Positions 1-9,100 of a DNA stretch of 37,246 bases are shown here, one piece after another. Position 1 is the stretch's first letter; each line of letters opens with the position of its first letter. The notes under the pieces were generated by a model, which saw only the letters and a list, made by a program, of their open reading frames with translations, did no database searches and was not told where the DNA came from. The position numbers were made by a program, and so were the translations under genes. The DNA comes from an uncultured Methylococcaceae bacterium (GTDB lineage: Bacteria > Pseudomonadota > Gammaproteobacteria > Methylococcales > Methylomonadaceae): the NCBI GenBank assembly GCA_903938485.1, contig CAJADF010000078.1, forward strand, positions 1 to 37,246, in the 5' to 3' direction.

Positions 1-1733
1 ATCGCATATAAAACAATTTCTGCGGGAGGTGCGTGAATAATAAAAGCATGGATTATTAAGTAAGCCAATGGCGCAATTAGAAAAATTAATCTTGGAATTC
101 CACCGAAAAAGTGTAGCATTGCATTTGCATAGCAAAGGCGTTGACTTAAATTTAAACCTTCTCCAAATAATGGATTGTCAATTCTGAATATTTGAGCCAT
201 ACCTCTTGACCAACGAATTCTTTGACCTATATGTGCAGATAGACTTTCAGTGGCCTGACCTGAAGCTTGAATTATATTTATGTAAGCAGATGTATAACCT
301 TTACGATGAATTTTTAATGCAGTGTGAGCATCCTCGGTAACAGTTTCATATGCGATGCCTCCAACTTCGAGTAATGGACTGCGTTTAAGTATTGCACATG
401 AACCGCAAAAAAATGCAGCATTCCATAAGTCATTACCATCTTGAACTACACCATAAAACAAATTATTTTCATTTGGCGTTTTTTTAAAAGTATTTAAATT
501 TCTTTCAAAAGGGTCTGGTGAATAAAAATGATGTGGTGTTTGAATAAGTGCTAATTTCTTATCTTTTTCGAACCAGCCCATCGTTGTTTGTAAAAAAGAT
601 CTTACCGGAATATGATCGCAGTCGAATATCGCAACATATTCTCCATTTGATTTTGTCAACGCATTATTGATATTTCCAGCTTTAGCATGGATGTTATCTG
701 TCCTACTTATATAGCCAATGTTCAAATCACTGGCGAATTTATGTAGGGCATTACGATTTCCATCATCAAGTATATATACGTTCAGTTTATCTTTTGGCCA
801 GTCAATATTTAAAGCTGCCATTGCAGTAGTTTTGACAATTTCTATTCCTTCATTATAAGTTGGAATAAAGATATCTACTGAAGGCCATAAGTTAGGTGTT
901 TCTGATATTATATGGGCTTTTCTTTGTAATGGTCCGGCAATTTGAAAATAACCAAGTAATAAGATTATCCAAGTATAAGTTTCAGCACATATTAAAATAA
1001 TACTGAAAAATGTATCTACTGTGCTATCAGTATTTATGGTTGATGTTAATCTCCAAAATAAATATCTTGACGATAATGTTAATGAAAGCACAACTAATAT
1101 AAGCTTAGGCAAATATCCTCTAATTTTTCGTATTGAAATGGCTAAAAACCACATTATAAAAACAAAGATTAATTGCGCTGAGATATTAAATGGTATGGTT
1201 AGACAAATGATTGCTAACAATGAAATAATAAGTAAATAAATATTAGGCTTAAAATCAGCATTAACAGATACATCTGTATCTTCAATATTATTGAGTATTT
1301 TTTTAAATATTGTTGTTGTATAAGAAAATGGAATACTTAATAGTTTTGAAAGGAATATAAATGTATTAGTGATTAAATTTTTCTTGGCTTTATAGTTAAT
1401 ATGAGCAACATCAGTTTTGATTATGATTAACCATAATAATTGTATAGTAATTCGAATAAAATCAGAAAAATACAATTTTTCAAAGTTAACTTGAGGGACT
1501 AATTTTTTAAAGCCTTTTGTAATTTGTTCATTCTTAACTTCATTAAAGTAAAGATGTAGGAAGAAAAAAAATAAAAGTCCAAAAGACTCGCCACTAAAAT
1601 GAGGCTTGTTAATGAAAAAATTTCTTCTAAATTCAAACCATTTATTGATAATTACAGGTTGGAAATACATCATTAGAAATAAATGATGCATATTGATGAT
1701 TTGATTTTTCTTAAAAAAATCAGACCCTTTCAT
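1..1733 (-). CDS. bcsA: Cellulose synthase catalytic subunit BcsA (C-terminus outside window)
   Basis: This is the inner-membrane glycosyltransferase that polymerises UDP-glucose into beta-1,4-glucan and moves the chain across the membrane. About 577 codons are visible on the minus strand and the frame stays open to base 1. The GT2 signatures are clear: FIPTYNE and the DDGN segment, the D-x-D pair at residues 371 and 373 (DCDH), the TED motif at 466-468 and QRIRW at 504-508. Hydrophobic segments precede and follow the catalytic domain. The PilZ domain that binds c-di-GMP would lie beyond the window edge. The chosen ATG overlaps the end of bcsQ by 14 bases, which suggests translational coupling. 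No clear Shine-Dalgarno sequence precedes it, so the exact start is uncertain. BcsB would be expected further left but is not visible. Confidence 0.97.
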   Translation of the reverse strand, partial: MKGSDFFKKNQIINMHHLFLMMYFQPVIINKWFEFRRNFFINKPHFSGESFGLLFFFFLHLYFNEVKNEQITKGFKKLVPQVNFEKLYFSDFIRITIQLLWLIIIKTDVAHINYKAKKNLITNTFIFLSKLLSIPFSYTTTIFKKILNNIEDTDVSVNADFKPNIYLLIISLLAIICLTIPFNISAQLIFVFIMWFLAISIRKIRGYLPKLILVVLSLTLSSRYLFWRLTSTINTDSTVDTFFSIILICAETYTWIILLLGYFQIAGPLQRKAHIISETPNLWPSVDIFIPTYNEGIEIVKTTAMAALNIDWPKDKLNVYILDDGNRNALHKFASDLNIGYISRTDNIHAKAGNINNALTKSNGEYVAIFDCDHIPVRSFLQTTMGWFEKDKKLALIQTPHHFYSPDPFERNLNTFKKTPNENNLFYGVVQDGNDLWNAAFFCGSCAILKRSPLLEVGGIAYETVTEDAHTALKIHRKGYTSAYINIIQASGQATESLSAHIGQRIRWSRGMAQIFRIDNPLFGEGLNLSQRLCYANAMLHFFGGIPRLIFLIAPLAYLIIHAFIIHAPPAEIVLYA

Positions 1734-2496
1734 GGGAGACTAATTTGTCATATTGTAAGATTAACCACGATGTTAATGTTCTGATCTCTTTTGCTGCGGC
1801 TGAATTAGGTGCGTAATATTGAATTGTATTTTTTTGGGCTAAGCATTCTTTAGTGTTTTCATCGAAATGAAGTTTTACTGGTATTAACTTATTTGAAATA
1901 CAAGATTTTAGAACTAAGCTTAATTCACTATCTAGTTCACTAAGGGGCATTATTTTATTTATCAAATAAAAGCTTTTATTATTTAGTTCATCATGATCGT
2001 TAAAATAATTGGATTGTATAGATTCGTATAATTGCGCTAAACAGGTCGTGTTTGGTTCTAGTACACGAATGATTTTATCTGCATAACTCATTGCTTGAAT
2101 GTTAACATTACTTAAGCGACTTTCTACATTCAATAAAATCCATTTCTTATCGGAGGTGTTAAGCAGGTCTAATTTAGATGATAACCAGCCTTTATGTATT
2201 AATGTGCGCTCGATAATCTGTTGTTCATCATAAGTTACACTGCCATAAGGAATAAAATTAACGCCTTTTTCACAGATATAGCCAGCCTCATGCCATATTT
2301 GTTTTTTGAGTTCGGCTCTAGCCCATCCTGAAGGATTACGCCATTCCATATTAAAATGTAACCTAAGTAAATTATTAGGGTTCAAATCAAAAATAACAAC
2401 ATCTTGATTTAAAATTTGTAAGTCACGAGCAACATTAGCAAGAATCGTTGATGTACCAACACCTGATTGAATTCCCTGAAAACATATAATCGGCAT
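1720..2496 (-). CDS. bcsQ: BcsQ, MinD/ParA-like cellulose regulator ATPase
   Basis: A 258-residue MinD/ParA-family protein. In enterobacteria BcsQ is needed for cellulose secretion and forms a cytoplasmic complex with BcsR and BcsE. The N-terminus reads GIQSGVGTST (residues 8-17), where classical deviant Walker A motifs carry two lysines. As I recall it, the E. coli protein is also lysine-poor here (GGVGTTT), so this is a family trait. Other family matches are DLNPNNLLRLHFN, close to E. coli DACPDNLLRLSFN, and GWARAEL. The gene starts 12 bases after bcsR, with AAAGG about 9 bases upstream of the ATG, and its end overlaps bcsA by 14 bases. The R-Q-A order is the same as in E. coli. Confidence 0.93.
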   Translation of the reverse strand: MPIICFQGIQSGVGTSTILANVARDLQILNQDVVIFDLNPNNLLRLHFNMEWRNPSGWARAELKKQIWHEAGYICEKGVNFIPYGSVTYDEQQIIERTLIHKGWLSSKLDLLNTSDKKWILLNVESRLSNVNIQAMSYADKIIRVLEPNTTCLAQLYESIQSNYFNDHDELNNKSFYLINKIMPLSELDSELSLVLKSCISNKLIPVKLHFDENTKECLAQKNTIQYYAPNSAAAKEIRTLTSWLILQYDKLVSHERV

Positions 2497-2508
2497 CTAA
2501 GTATACCT

Positions 2509-2673
2509 TTAAGTATTTGTTACATTGGTGTTGTTTGTAATTATTTCTTTAACCAACGGCCATTTATTTATTATCTCAAGAATCTCTTCATTTTCTTTAA
2601 CTTCAATATATTTAAATTCTTTTAAACCAATGCTTTTATATAGTTGTTCAATATCATTTTGGTCATAATCCAT
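2509..2673 (-). CDS. bcsR: BcsR small cellulose synthesis regulator (54 aa)
   Basis: A short gene in the gap between bcsG and bcsQ. It reads MDYDQNDIEQLYKSIG at the start and ends TNNTNVTNT. The diagnostic part is INKWPLVKEI near residues 34-43, which matches the KRWPLLAEF block of E. coli BcsR (YhjR, 62 aa). The position directly upstream of bcsQ is the same as in E. coli. BcsR forms a complex with BcsQ that supports c-di-GMP-dependent cellulose output; that role is known from the enterobacterial protein and only inferred here. It begins 6 bases after the bcsG stop codon, in a closely packed operon. The protein is mostly charged and has no membrane segment. Confidence 0.85.
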   Translation of the reverse strand: MDYDQNDIEQLYKSIGLKEFKYIEVKENEEILEIINKWPLVKEIITNNTNVTNT

Positions 2674-2679
2674 AATAAA

Positions 2680-4287
2680 CTACTCAATTTTATAGGACAT
2701 CCATTCTTTGTTATCGAATGAATAGTAATAGTTATTATGAAATTCCATAACAATAGAACCTTCATTCTCTGAAACAAATTGTGTAACGGGTATATCCTTA
2801 ATTAACTCATTAGGTGTAAAAGAATTTTCACTGAAAATATTTTTACGTAAAATTTGATTTACTAAATGACTAATTGCCGTATAACTTGTTTGTTGTTTAA
2901 TTACTTCTTGGTCTCCTAAACGTTTAATGTTATTACCGATAACTTTTAAACCTACGGGTACATTTGTAATTTTGGGACTAGGTAATTCACGCATCCCCGC
3001 AATTTGAATTTTGTCACCTTTTATGTTTGCACCATGCTCCGGCACAAAAAGAACGATTGTTGGTTTGTCAGATTTTTTTAAACCCTCTAAAACGTAGTAC
3101 ATATCATCTAATAAAGTGTTTAATCTTTTTTCGTAAGTTGCAGCAGCATTTAATTGTTTTTTATCATTAAAATGAACTCCATCGTGTAGACTAACAGTGT
3201 TGTAGAGAGTAAATGTTTTATTCGATTTATTATCATAATTATTTCTATTTTGTAACCAAACAGAAAACATATCAGCATCTCTATGAATGTGAGAATTATC
3301 GAAATTTAAAAGATAGGGATTAAAATTTATGTGATTGGGTGTAGCAGGAAGATGACCTTTATCAACAACTAGTGATGCAAAATTATCAAACTTACCATCA
3401 TGATTTAGTAAGAATTCGAAACTATAGCCAAGTTCTGCTAAATTGTCAGTTAAATAACAACGTTTATCTGATACCCCTCCCATGATTGCTTCATGTGTTT
3501 TTTGACCGCAATTTGCTTGAAGTAATCTTATGACTGCTGGGCCACTATATGAAGTAGCAGAATTGAAGTTTTCAAATAAAATATCAAATTCTTTAAATAA
3601 TTTATGGCTCTCTAGGTGAAAATATTTAATATCATCCCAGGATAATGAACAGACACTTAAAACTAAAATATCAAAGTTATTTTTATAAAAATTATTAGTT
3701 TCTAGGTTAATTTGTATATTGGTTTGTTTATCTAAAAATTCTTTTTTGTATTTATTCAATTCTGAATACAAAGCACTATTTGTTTTTATATCTTCTAATT
3801 TAACTGAGGGTAGGGGGGGGCTATTTGTATTATGAGGAGAAGAATAACTTATAAGATTTTGTGAACAATGAGATATACCCAAAATGACAATAATCGTTAT
3901 TACCCATGTCGATATTTTAAGAATATTATGGAAGGTAAAATATGCCATGGATGAAATAAAAACAATCAGCAGGATATCAATAGAAACAAATCTGCCCGAT
4001 AATTCCCATAAATAACTAGCATTAAATTGTGATATTTCTCTTAATTGAGAAATTAAATGATTTATTGGGGGTAAATATGATTCATCATACAAAATATAAC
4101 TAGATGAAAAAGTGGCTACAATTTGCTTAATTATATGTTTATAAGTGTTTTTTGTAGGAATTGATAAAAATAAAATAAGTGCAAAATTATATAGAAAGTT
4201 AATCTGAATATTTTGATTCAGAAATAATGCTAACGTAATGATGAAATAGATATTCCACAGACCTAAATTCAATTCAATAGATTTCAA
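2680..4287 (-). CDS. bcsG: BcsG cellulose phosphoethanolamine transferase
   Basis: An inner-membrane protein of 535 aa with several hydrophobic segments before residue 140 and a periplasmic alkaline-phosphatase-fold domain from about 205. In E. coli it transfers phosphoethanolamine from lipid to cellulose. The expected active-site residues are visible: Cys213 in SVCSLSW, the nucleophile Ser248 in SATSYSGPA, His368 in SLHDG, and Glu417-His418 in VPEHG. The Cys-to-Ser distance of 35 residues equals that of E. coli C243 to S278. The start is a TTG with GAGGAT upstream, 2 bases after bcsF. A run of eight Gs on the plus strand (3813-3820) encodes part of the proline-rich linker (SPPLPS, about 156-161) between the membrane and catalytic parts, a site where slippage could occur. 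Confidence 0.95.
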   Translation of the reverse strand: MKSIELNLGLWNIYFIITLALFLNQNIQINFLYNFALILFLSIPTKNTYKHIIKQIVATFSSSYILYDESYLPPINHLISQLREISQFNASYLWELSGRFVSIDILLIVFISSMAYFTFHNILKISTWVITIIVILGISHCSQNLISYSSPHNTNSPPLPSVKLEDIKTNSALYSELNKYKKEFLDKQTNIQINLETNNFYKNNFDILVLSVCSLSWDDIKYFHLESHKLFKEFDILFENFNSATSYSGPAVIRLLQANCGQKTHEAIMGGVSDKRCYLTDNLAELGYSFEFLLNHDGKFDNFASLVVDKGHLPATPNHINFNPYLLNFDNSHIHRDADMFSVWLQNRNNYDNKSNKTFTLYNTVSLHDGVHFNDKKQLNAAATYEKRLNTLLDDMYYVLEGLKKSDKPTIVLFVPEHGANIKGDKIQIAGMRELPSPKITNVPVGLKVIGNNIKRLGDQEVIKQQTSYTAISHLVNQILRKNIFSENSFTPNELIKDIPVTQFVSENEGSIVMEFHNNYYYSFDNKEWMSYKIE

Positions 4288-4289
4288 TA

Positions 4290-4469
4290 TTAATCCTCAT
4301 AAGTTTCAAAATATTTAGAAAACTTAACAGATTTAATCATTTTTGAATTACCCGTGTCTACATTTATGTGCCTAGTTAAAAAAGCCCATAAATCTTTAAT
4401 AACTAGACCTAGACCAATTCCAGCAATAAACGATGCACTAGCTGTAATGATAAAATAGTGATAATTCAT
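4290..4469 (-). CDS. bcsF: BcsF small membrane protein (59 aa)
   Basis: A 59-codon gene lying between bcsE and bcsG, as in E. coli bcsEFG. It starts MNYHYFIITASASFIAGIG, has one hydrophobic segment at about residues 5-25, then a basic and polar cytoplasmic tail ending KYFETYED. E. coli BcsF is a 63-aa single-span protein that helps BcsE and BcsG work with the synthase. Sequence identity outside the membrane segment is weak, so the name rests mainly on size, topology and position. The ATG lies 10 bases after the bcsE stop with CCTCCT nearby rather than a normal ribosome site; translation may be coupled to bcsE. It ends 2 bases before the bcsG start. Confidence 0.75.
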   Translation of the reverse strand: MNYHYFIITASASFIAGIGLGLVIKDLWAFLTRHINVDTGNSKMIKSVKFSKYFETYED

Positions 4470-4479
4470 TAATAGGAGG

Positions 4480-6105
4480 CTATAAAATAATACTAGGTTT
4501 AGCTACAGTTCTTATTGAATTATCAACCTCATCAATAATTTTTTTTGTATTAAGATGCTCATTATTTTTATCTTCAGATTGAGAGAGTAATTCAGCTTCT
4601 AATAGTTTAAGTTCTTGTCTGATCTCATCACTGTATGTAAAGAATTCGTGCTCTAAAAATAGCTGTTCATAAGGAAGCACAATAAGGTGAGAAAGTGCAT
4701 TATTTATAGCGGTGTATTCACATTGATATAGAAATATATAGATATGGTGTCTGCTATGTGTGTACACATCGCCATTTCGTTTAATATTAATAAAATTAAA
4801 TATATCATCTAAAGGAATAGATTCATTAATTTGAAATTTTATTAATGAAGAGTTAATTTCCATTTTTTGAGCATAATCAATAAGCTCTTTAGTTTGACTA
4901 ATAAAATCAACTATAGGTAATGCACCTTTAGCGTAACTATTTAAATTTATCTGATCTATTTCATCAGGATTATTAGGTATGCCTCTAGTGTAATAACTAC
5001 CCTGTAATGCATATACCATTGATATAAATTTTAGAAAATCAACTGATCTAGGAATAACAATGTTAGCGCCTAAATTAACTAGAAATTTTTCATCACTATT
5101 TCTTAGGCATTGTTCCATTTCCCGTAAAATAATTTTTAATTGTCTACCACCTTTTTTTCTTAACTCTAATACCTTATGAGCTACATATGTAAATTGTGTT
5201 TGAGCATCAATGTAAATAATAATTGTGGCAATTGAATCGTGCTCAATTATTTGTTCTATCTCTTCAAAATCATTCACTAATTTCCATTTTCTAGGAAAGA
5301 TTTCATTAACAACATCTGGGGTTCTTAAAACTAATGTGGTTTCTTGGCCTGTTACGGGAGACATTAAAAATTCCTGAGAATAAAAAAAGTTGTACTTATC
5401 AACAGTTAATTGATCGTTTTCATCTAATAATAATTTCAATGCTATATTAGCTTGAACCGTGGTATTCAGGTGCCAAAACAAAATATCGTATCTTATACTT
5501 GCATTCTTATAATCAAGAATGCTTAAACCATTAAATAAATTATTGAATTTAGTGAATTTAGTAGTTAAAACTTCAGATGCATGATCACCGTATATCAACC
5601 ATAAGCAATTTTTTTTCTGGCTTAAGAACCAACTTTGCCAACTAGATAGAAGAAATGCCAACTCCATTTCCGGCATTGATAAAAATATATCTTGATAAAT
5701 ATCTATAATAATAAGGTCATAATCAGTAAATTTCTTACCGGCAACATCATGTTTAATTTTATTGAAAAACTCCTTATATTCTTCAACATAAATAAAATTT
5801 AATGACAAATTACCTTTTCGGTAAATTTTCATTAGATTTATAGTTTTTTCTGTAGAAATTTTGAAAACATTGCTACGGTCTTCAAAAGATAATAAGGCTG
5901 TTTTATTATTTGAATTATTTAAAATAGTTTCAACTATTAATGTTCTTGCCATCAAATGGGTAGGAGCAGAAACTACATACAATCCATTTTTCTCGAGAGA
6001 ACTATACTTGGATTCAAGATTTAAAATGCCAAGCGTAGATGTAGATGACTCTTTAATTATAGATTGATCTTGAGCATCATCTTTTTTGACTAAACGTAAC
6101 TTCAT
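4480..6105 (-). CDS. bcsE: BcsE c-di-GMP-binding cellulose regulator
   Basis: A 541-aa cytoplasmic protein of about the length of E. coli BcsE (523 aa). BcsE binds c-di-GMP through a GIL domain with an RxxD site and recruits BcsF/BcsG and the BcsRQ complex to the synthase. Here RNGD at residues 443-446, followed by VYTHSRHHIYIF, fits that site. The N-terminal part holds a degenerate RecA/NTPase-like domain (YVVSAPTHLMARTLIVETIL, then LIIIDIY) without a full P-loop. The C-terminal tail after residue 490 is charged and acidic. It sits 43 bases after bcsC and 10 before bcsF. Identification comes from the RxxD block, length and neighbours; overall identity to E. coli looks low. Confidence 0.87.
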   Translation of the reverse strand: MKLRLVKKDDAQDQSIIKESSTSTLGILNLESKYSSLEKNGLYVVSAPTHLMARTLIVETILNNSNNKTALLSFEDRSNVFKISTEKTINLMKIYRKGNLSLNFIYVEEYKEFFNKIKHDVAGKKFTDYDLIIIDIYQDIFLSMPEMELAFLLSSWQSWFLSQKKNCLWLIYGDHASEVLTTKFTKFNNLFNGLSILDYKNASIRYDILFWHLNTTVQANIALKLLLDENDQLTVDKYNFFYSQEFLMSPVTGQETTLVLRTPDVVNEIFPRKWKLVNDFEEIEQIIEHDSIATIIIYIDAQTQFTYVAHKVLELRKKGGRQLKIILREMEQCLRNSDEKFLVNLGANIVIPRSVDFLKFISMVYALQGSYYTRGIPNNPDEIDQINLNSYAKGALPIVDFISQTKELIDYAQKMEINSSLIKFQINESIPLDDIFNFINIKRNGDVYTHSRHHIYIFLYQCEYTAINNALSHLIVLPYEQLFLEHEFFTYSDEIRQELKLLEAELLSQSEDKNNEHLNTKKIIDEVDNSIRTVAKPSIIL

Positions 6106-6148
6106 TCTTTAGAGTCTCAAATGCTGTAGTTTAAATTGTGATATTAAC

Positions 6149-9100
6149 TTAGTATTCTGCATAATCCACGATCGTGTTAGGTACTTTGGGTAGTAAATTA
6201 ACGGCATCCCAATGATCGTTAAAATCATATTTTAAATATAATCCGACATTACTTGGGTTGTAAAAAAGTGCTCGTTGTATTTGAGCGCGCCCACCAATTG
6301 ACCAATGATCAGTTATTCTCTTTTCAACGATTGCTGTTATACCATAGGTAAAGGCATTTGTTGTACTACCGGAAAAAATTGTTGATTCGCCGGACATAAA
6401 TGCTTGCTGTTGTAGTTGAGCATCACTAGGATAGTAGTTTGAATCGTTAACTTTTGAATAAGAATATGCACCAAAAACCCTAAAAGAATATGACCAATTA
6501 TCAAATTTACCGTAGGTTGTGATGGGTAAACTAATTGACGCATATGCTTGGGGACTGAAATAACCTCCATTTCCATAACTAAACTCATTCTGATTATTGT
6601 CATAATGCATGAAAATGGTATTTAAGCCCCAGTCTAAATTGGTTAAATTGCTAGGATCTTTCCATATCTCTCCATATAATCCAACTTGTCCTTGAAGTTT
6701 TTCGTTATCTTTTAGGTTTTGTCCATTGATGTATTGGTATTGCCAATTCGACCAGATACCGACAGGACTTCCGTTGTCATATCCTAAACTTAAACCTACA
6801 CCGTTTTGTCTTGCACCTCCCCAAACTTGTTTTGTATATGGGTCAGATAACCCGGCATAAGATAAAACTGTGTTTTTTACAGGACGACGTGATGCATTAA
6901 TTGCCCATGAAAATGAGTTAATATCGCCATCTAGACGAAGTCCACCTATAACATCTGAAACTAAGAAATTTTCTGGTGTCCTGCCTATGTCTGCAACCCA
7001 GTTTTTACCCATCCAACCTAAGTTATACCCAACACCTGTTGTTTGTAAGTTTGAATTATCATGGCCTCTTAAGTGCAGTTGTGAGGTACCGAAATCTGCT
7101 GCATTTAAATTTTGTGAAGTGGTATCCAAACTTAATGGATTGATTCTGAATATAGCATAGCCTATTTTATTGACAGGAATTTTTGCTTCTATACTGGAAC
7201 CAATTGAATTTGTATTTGTGCCGAAACGATATTCAGGGAAAAACGTAATATAACCATCAGATTTATCACGTAAATCTTGAATATTAGCTTTTATATTATT
7301 TGCTAGCCAATCATTATTACTATTTTGATACAGCCATTTTTTATCAACATCAGTTAAGTTTATTAGATTATTTGATATGGCGGGAGAAGTTTCAATAGGT
7401 TTTTTTTCGGATTGAGCTAATAGAGCCGCATAACTTAATTTTTCTGCTAAATCCCATTTTTTTAAAGAAAGTGCCGATTGTGAAGCTGAATATAACTCCC
7501 TTTCTGCGGCTTTAGTATCTTCTAAAAGAACAAGCAAAGCATTTTCAGCTTGTTTATTTTGTTCTAAATCAACAAGTATCTGTATACGTTTGACTCTAGG
7601 ATAATCAGAATATTTTTGAATATTAACTAATTGATCAAAGTGTTGATCTATCCATTTGATCATTAATTTTTCTATTTGATTTTTATCATTCGTTTTATTC
7701 ACTTCGAAAAAATTTGATTCAATGAAAACAGATGAAAATAATGCATCATTTTGTAAAATATTTAGATATAAGTTCTTAGCTTGAGAAAATTTACCTTGTG
7801 CTACTAGTTCATTTGCTTTAAGACATTTGTATTCAAATATTAGTTGATTGTACTTTTCAATTTCTTCAAGAGATGCATGTTTTAAATCTATTGTTTTATC
7901 GACTTTTTCTAATTTATTAAAATCCACTAATTTTATGAGTAGGCGTATATATTCAAGTTGAGAATAAAAAGGCCATTTATTACTATATTTAATTTTATTG
8001 ATAATTTTTCTAGCATGATCTTGAACGTCTAAATCATAAAGAGTACTTGCAATCTTAATTAACAATCCAGATTCGTTATTCGCATTATCTTCAATTATGC
8101 TTAAATAATTAATTGCTTTGACTCTATCTTGTTTTAATAAACTTTCAAAATGATCAAATTGATAATTGATTGATAATCTTTGTTGAGTTTCTATCATATT
8201 GATAGTTCTTGATTCAGGCTTTATTTTATTAATTTCTTCAAGCGCAGCAATTAAACGTCCATTCTTAGAAAGATAGATCGCATAAGCATAATTTATTTCA
8301 TCTGTATTTTGATTTTTAATGAGATATTCAGAGATGTATTTATCGGCCTCAGTATTTTTGTTAATTTGATTTAATAGATTCGCAACATTAAATGTTAGCC
8401 ATGGATCTTGAGATTTAATATTGACAGCAATATTAATTAATTCTGACCCTTTATTAAGGTTATGTTGAGTTATCAATGTTTGAGCATCTGCAATTAGGAA
8501 TTCTAACCTCTTATCCGAAATATAATTAGCGATGATATCTTTTTGGGTTTGTGTTAGTTTGTCAGACAAAAGAAATGCTTCAGCAGGTTTATTATCTTCA
8601 AATAATAACTTTAATTTACCAACCAGTGCCTCATAACTATTTGGGTTTAAGTCTAGTGCTTTGTTATAAAACTCATCGGCTAATATAAAATTCTTAGATT
8701 TAAAGTGAATTTTTGCAATTGCTAAGTAACAATAAATTTCACTTGGGTTTTGACTTAATAATTTATTAAATAACTCAATAGAAAGACTCTGATTACTCTC
8801 ACTTAATTTTTCAATACGCCCAATTTCTATCCAGAAATTAGCTTTATCAATTAGTATATTCCAATCGATTTTATTGTCATTAGATTGGAGTTTTTTACCA
8901 TCAATGAAATAATTTAAAGCCTCTGTATACTTAGCCTGATTAAATTTAATATTTCCTAAGCCTAAATAGACTTTAGGATTTTTGGGATGATAGCGTTTTG
9001 CGATTAGGTATTTATCTTCAGCGGCAGAGTAATCAGACTTATCTATAAGAGCAATTGCTTCCAATAAAGCTTTGTATCCTGGTTCATTTATTTTTTTGTT

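Noticed and set aside
1021-1239. 72-codon plus-strand frame near the left edge
   Set aside because: It is antisense to the membrane region of bcsA, which is well supported on the other strand.
1720-2496. BcsQ as an inactivated ATPase because its Walker A lacks lysines
   Set aside because: As I recall it, the E. coli BcsQ motif (GGVGTTT) is also lysine-poor, so this is a feature of the family rather than a local loss.
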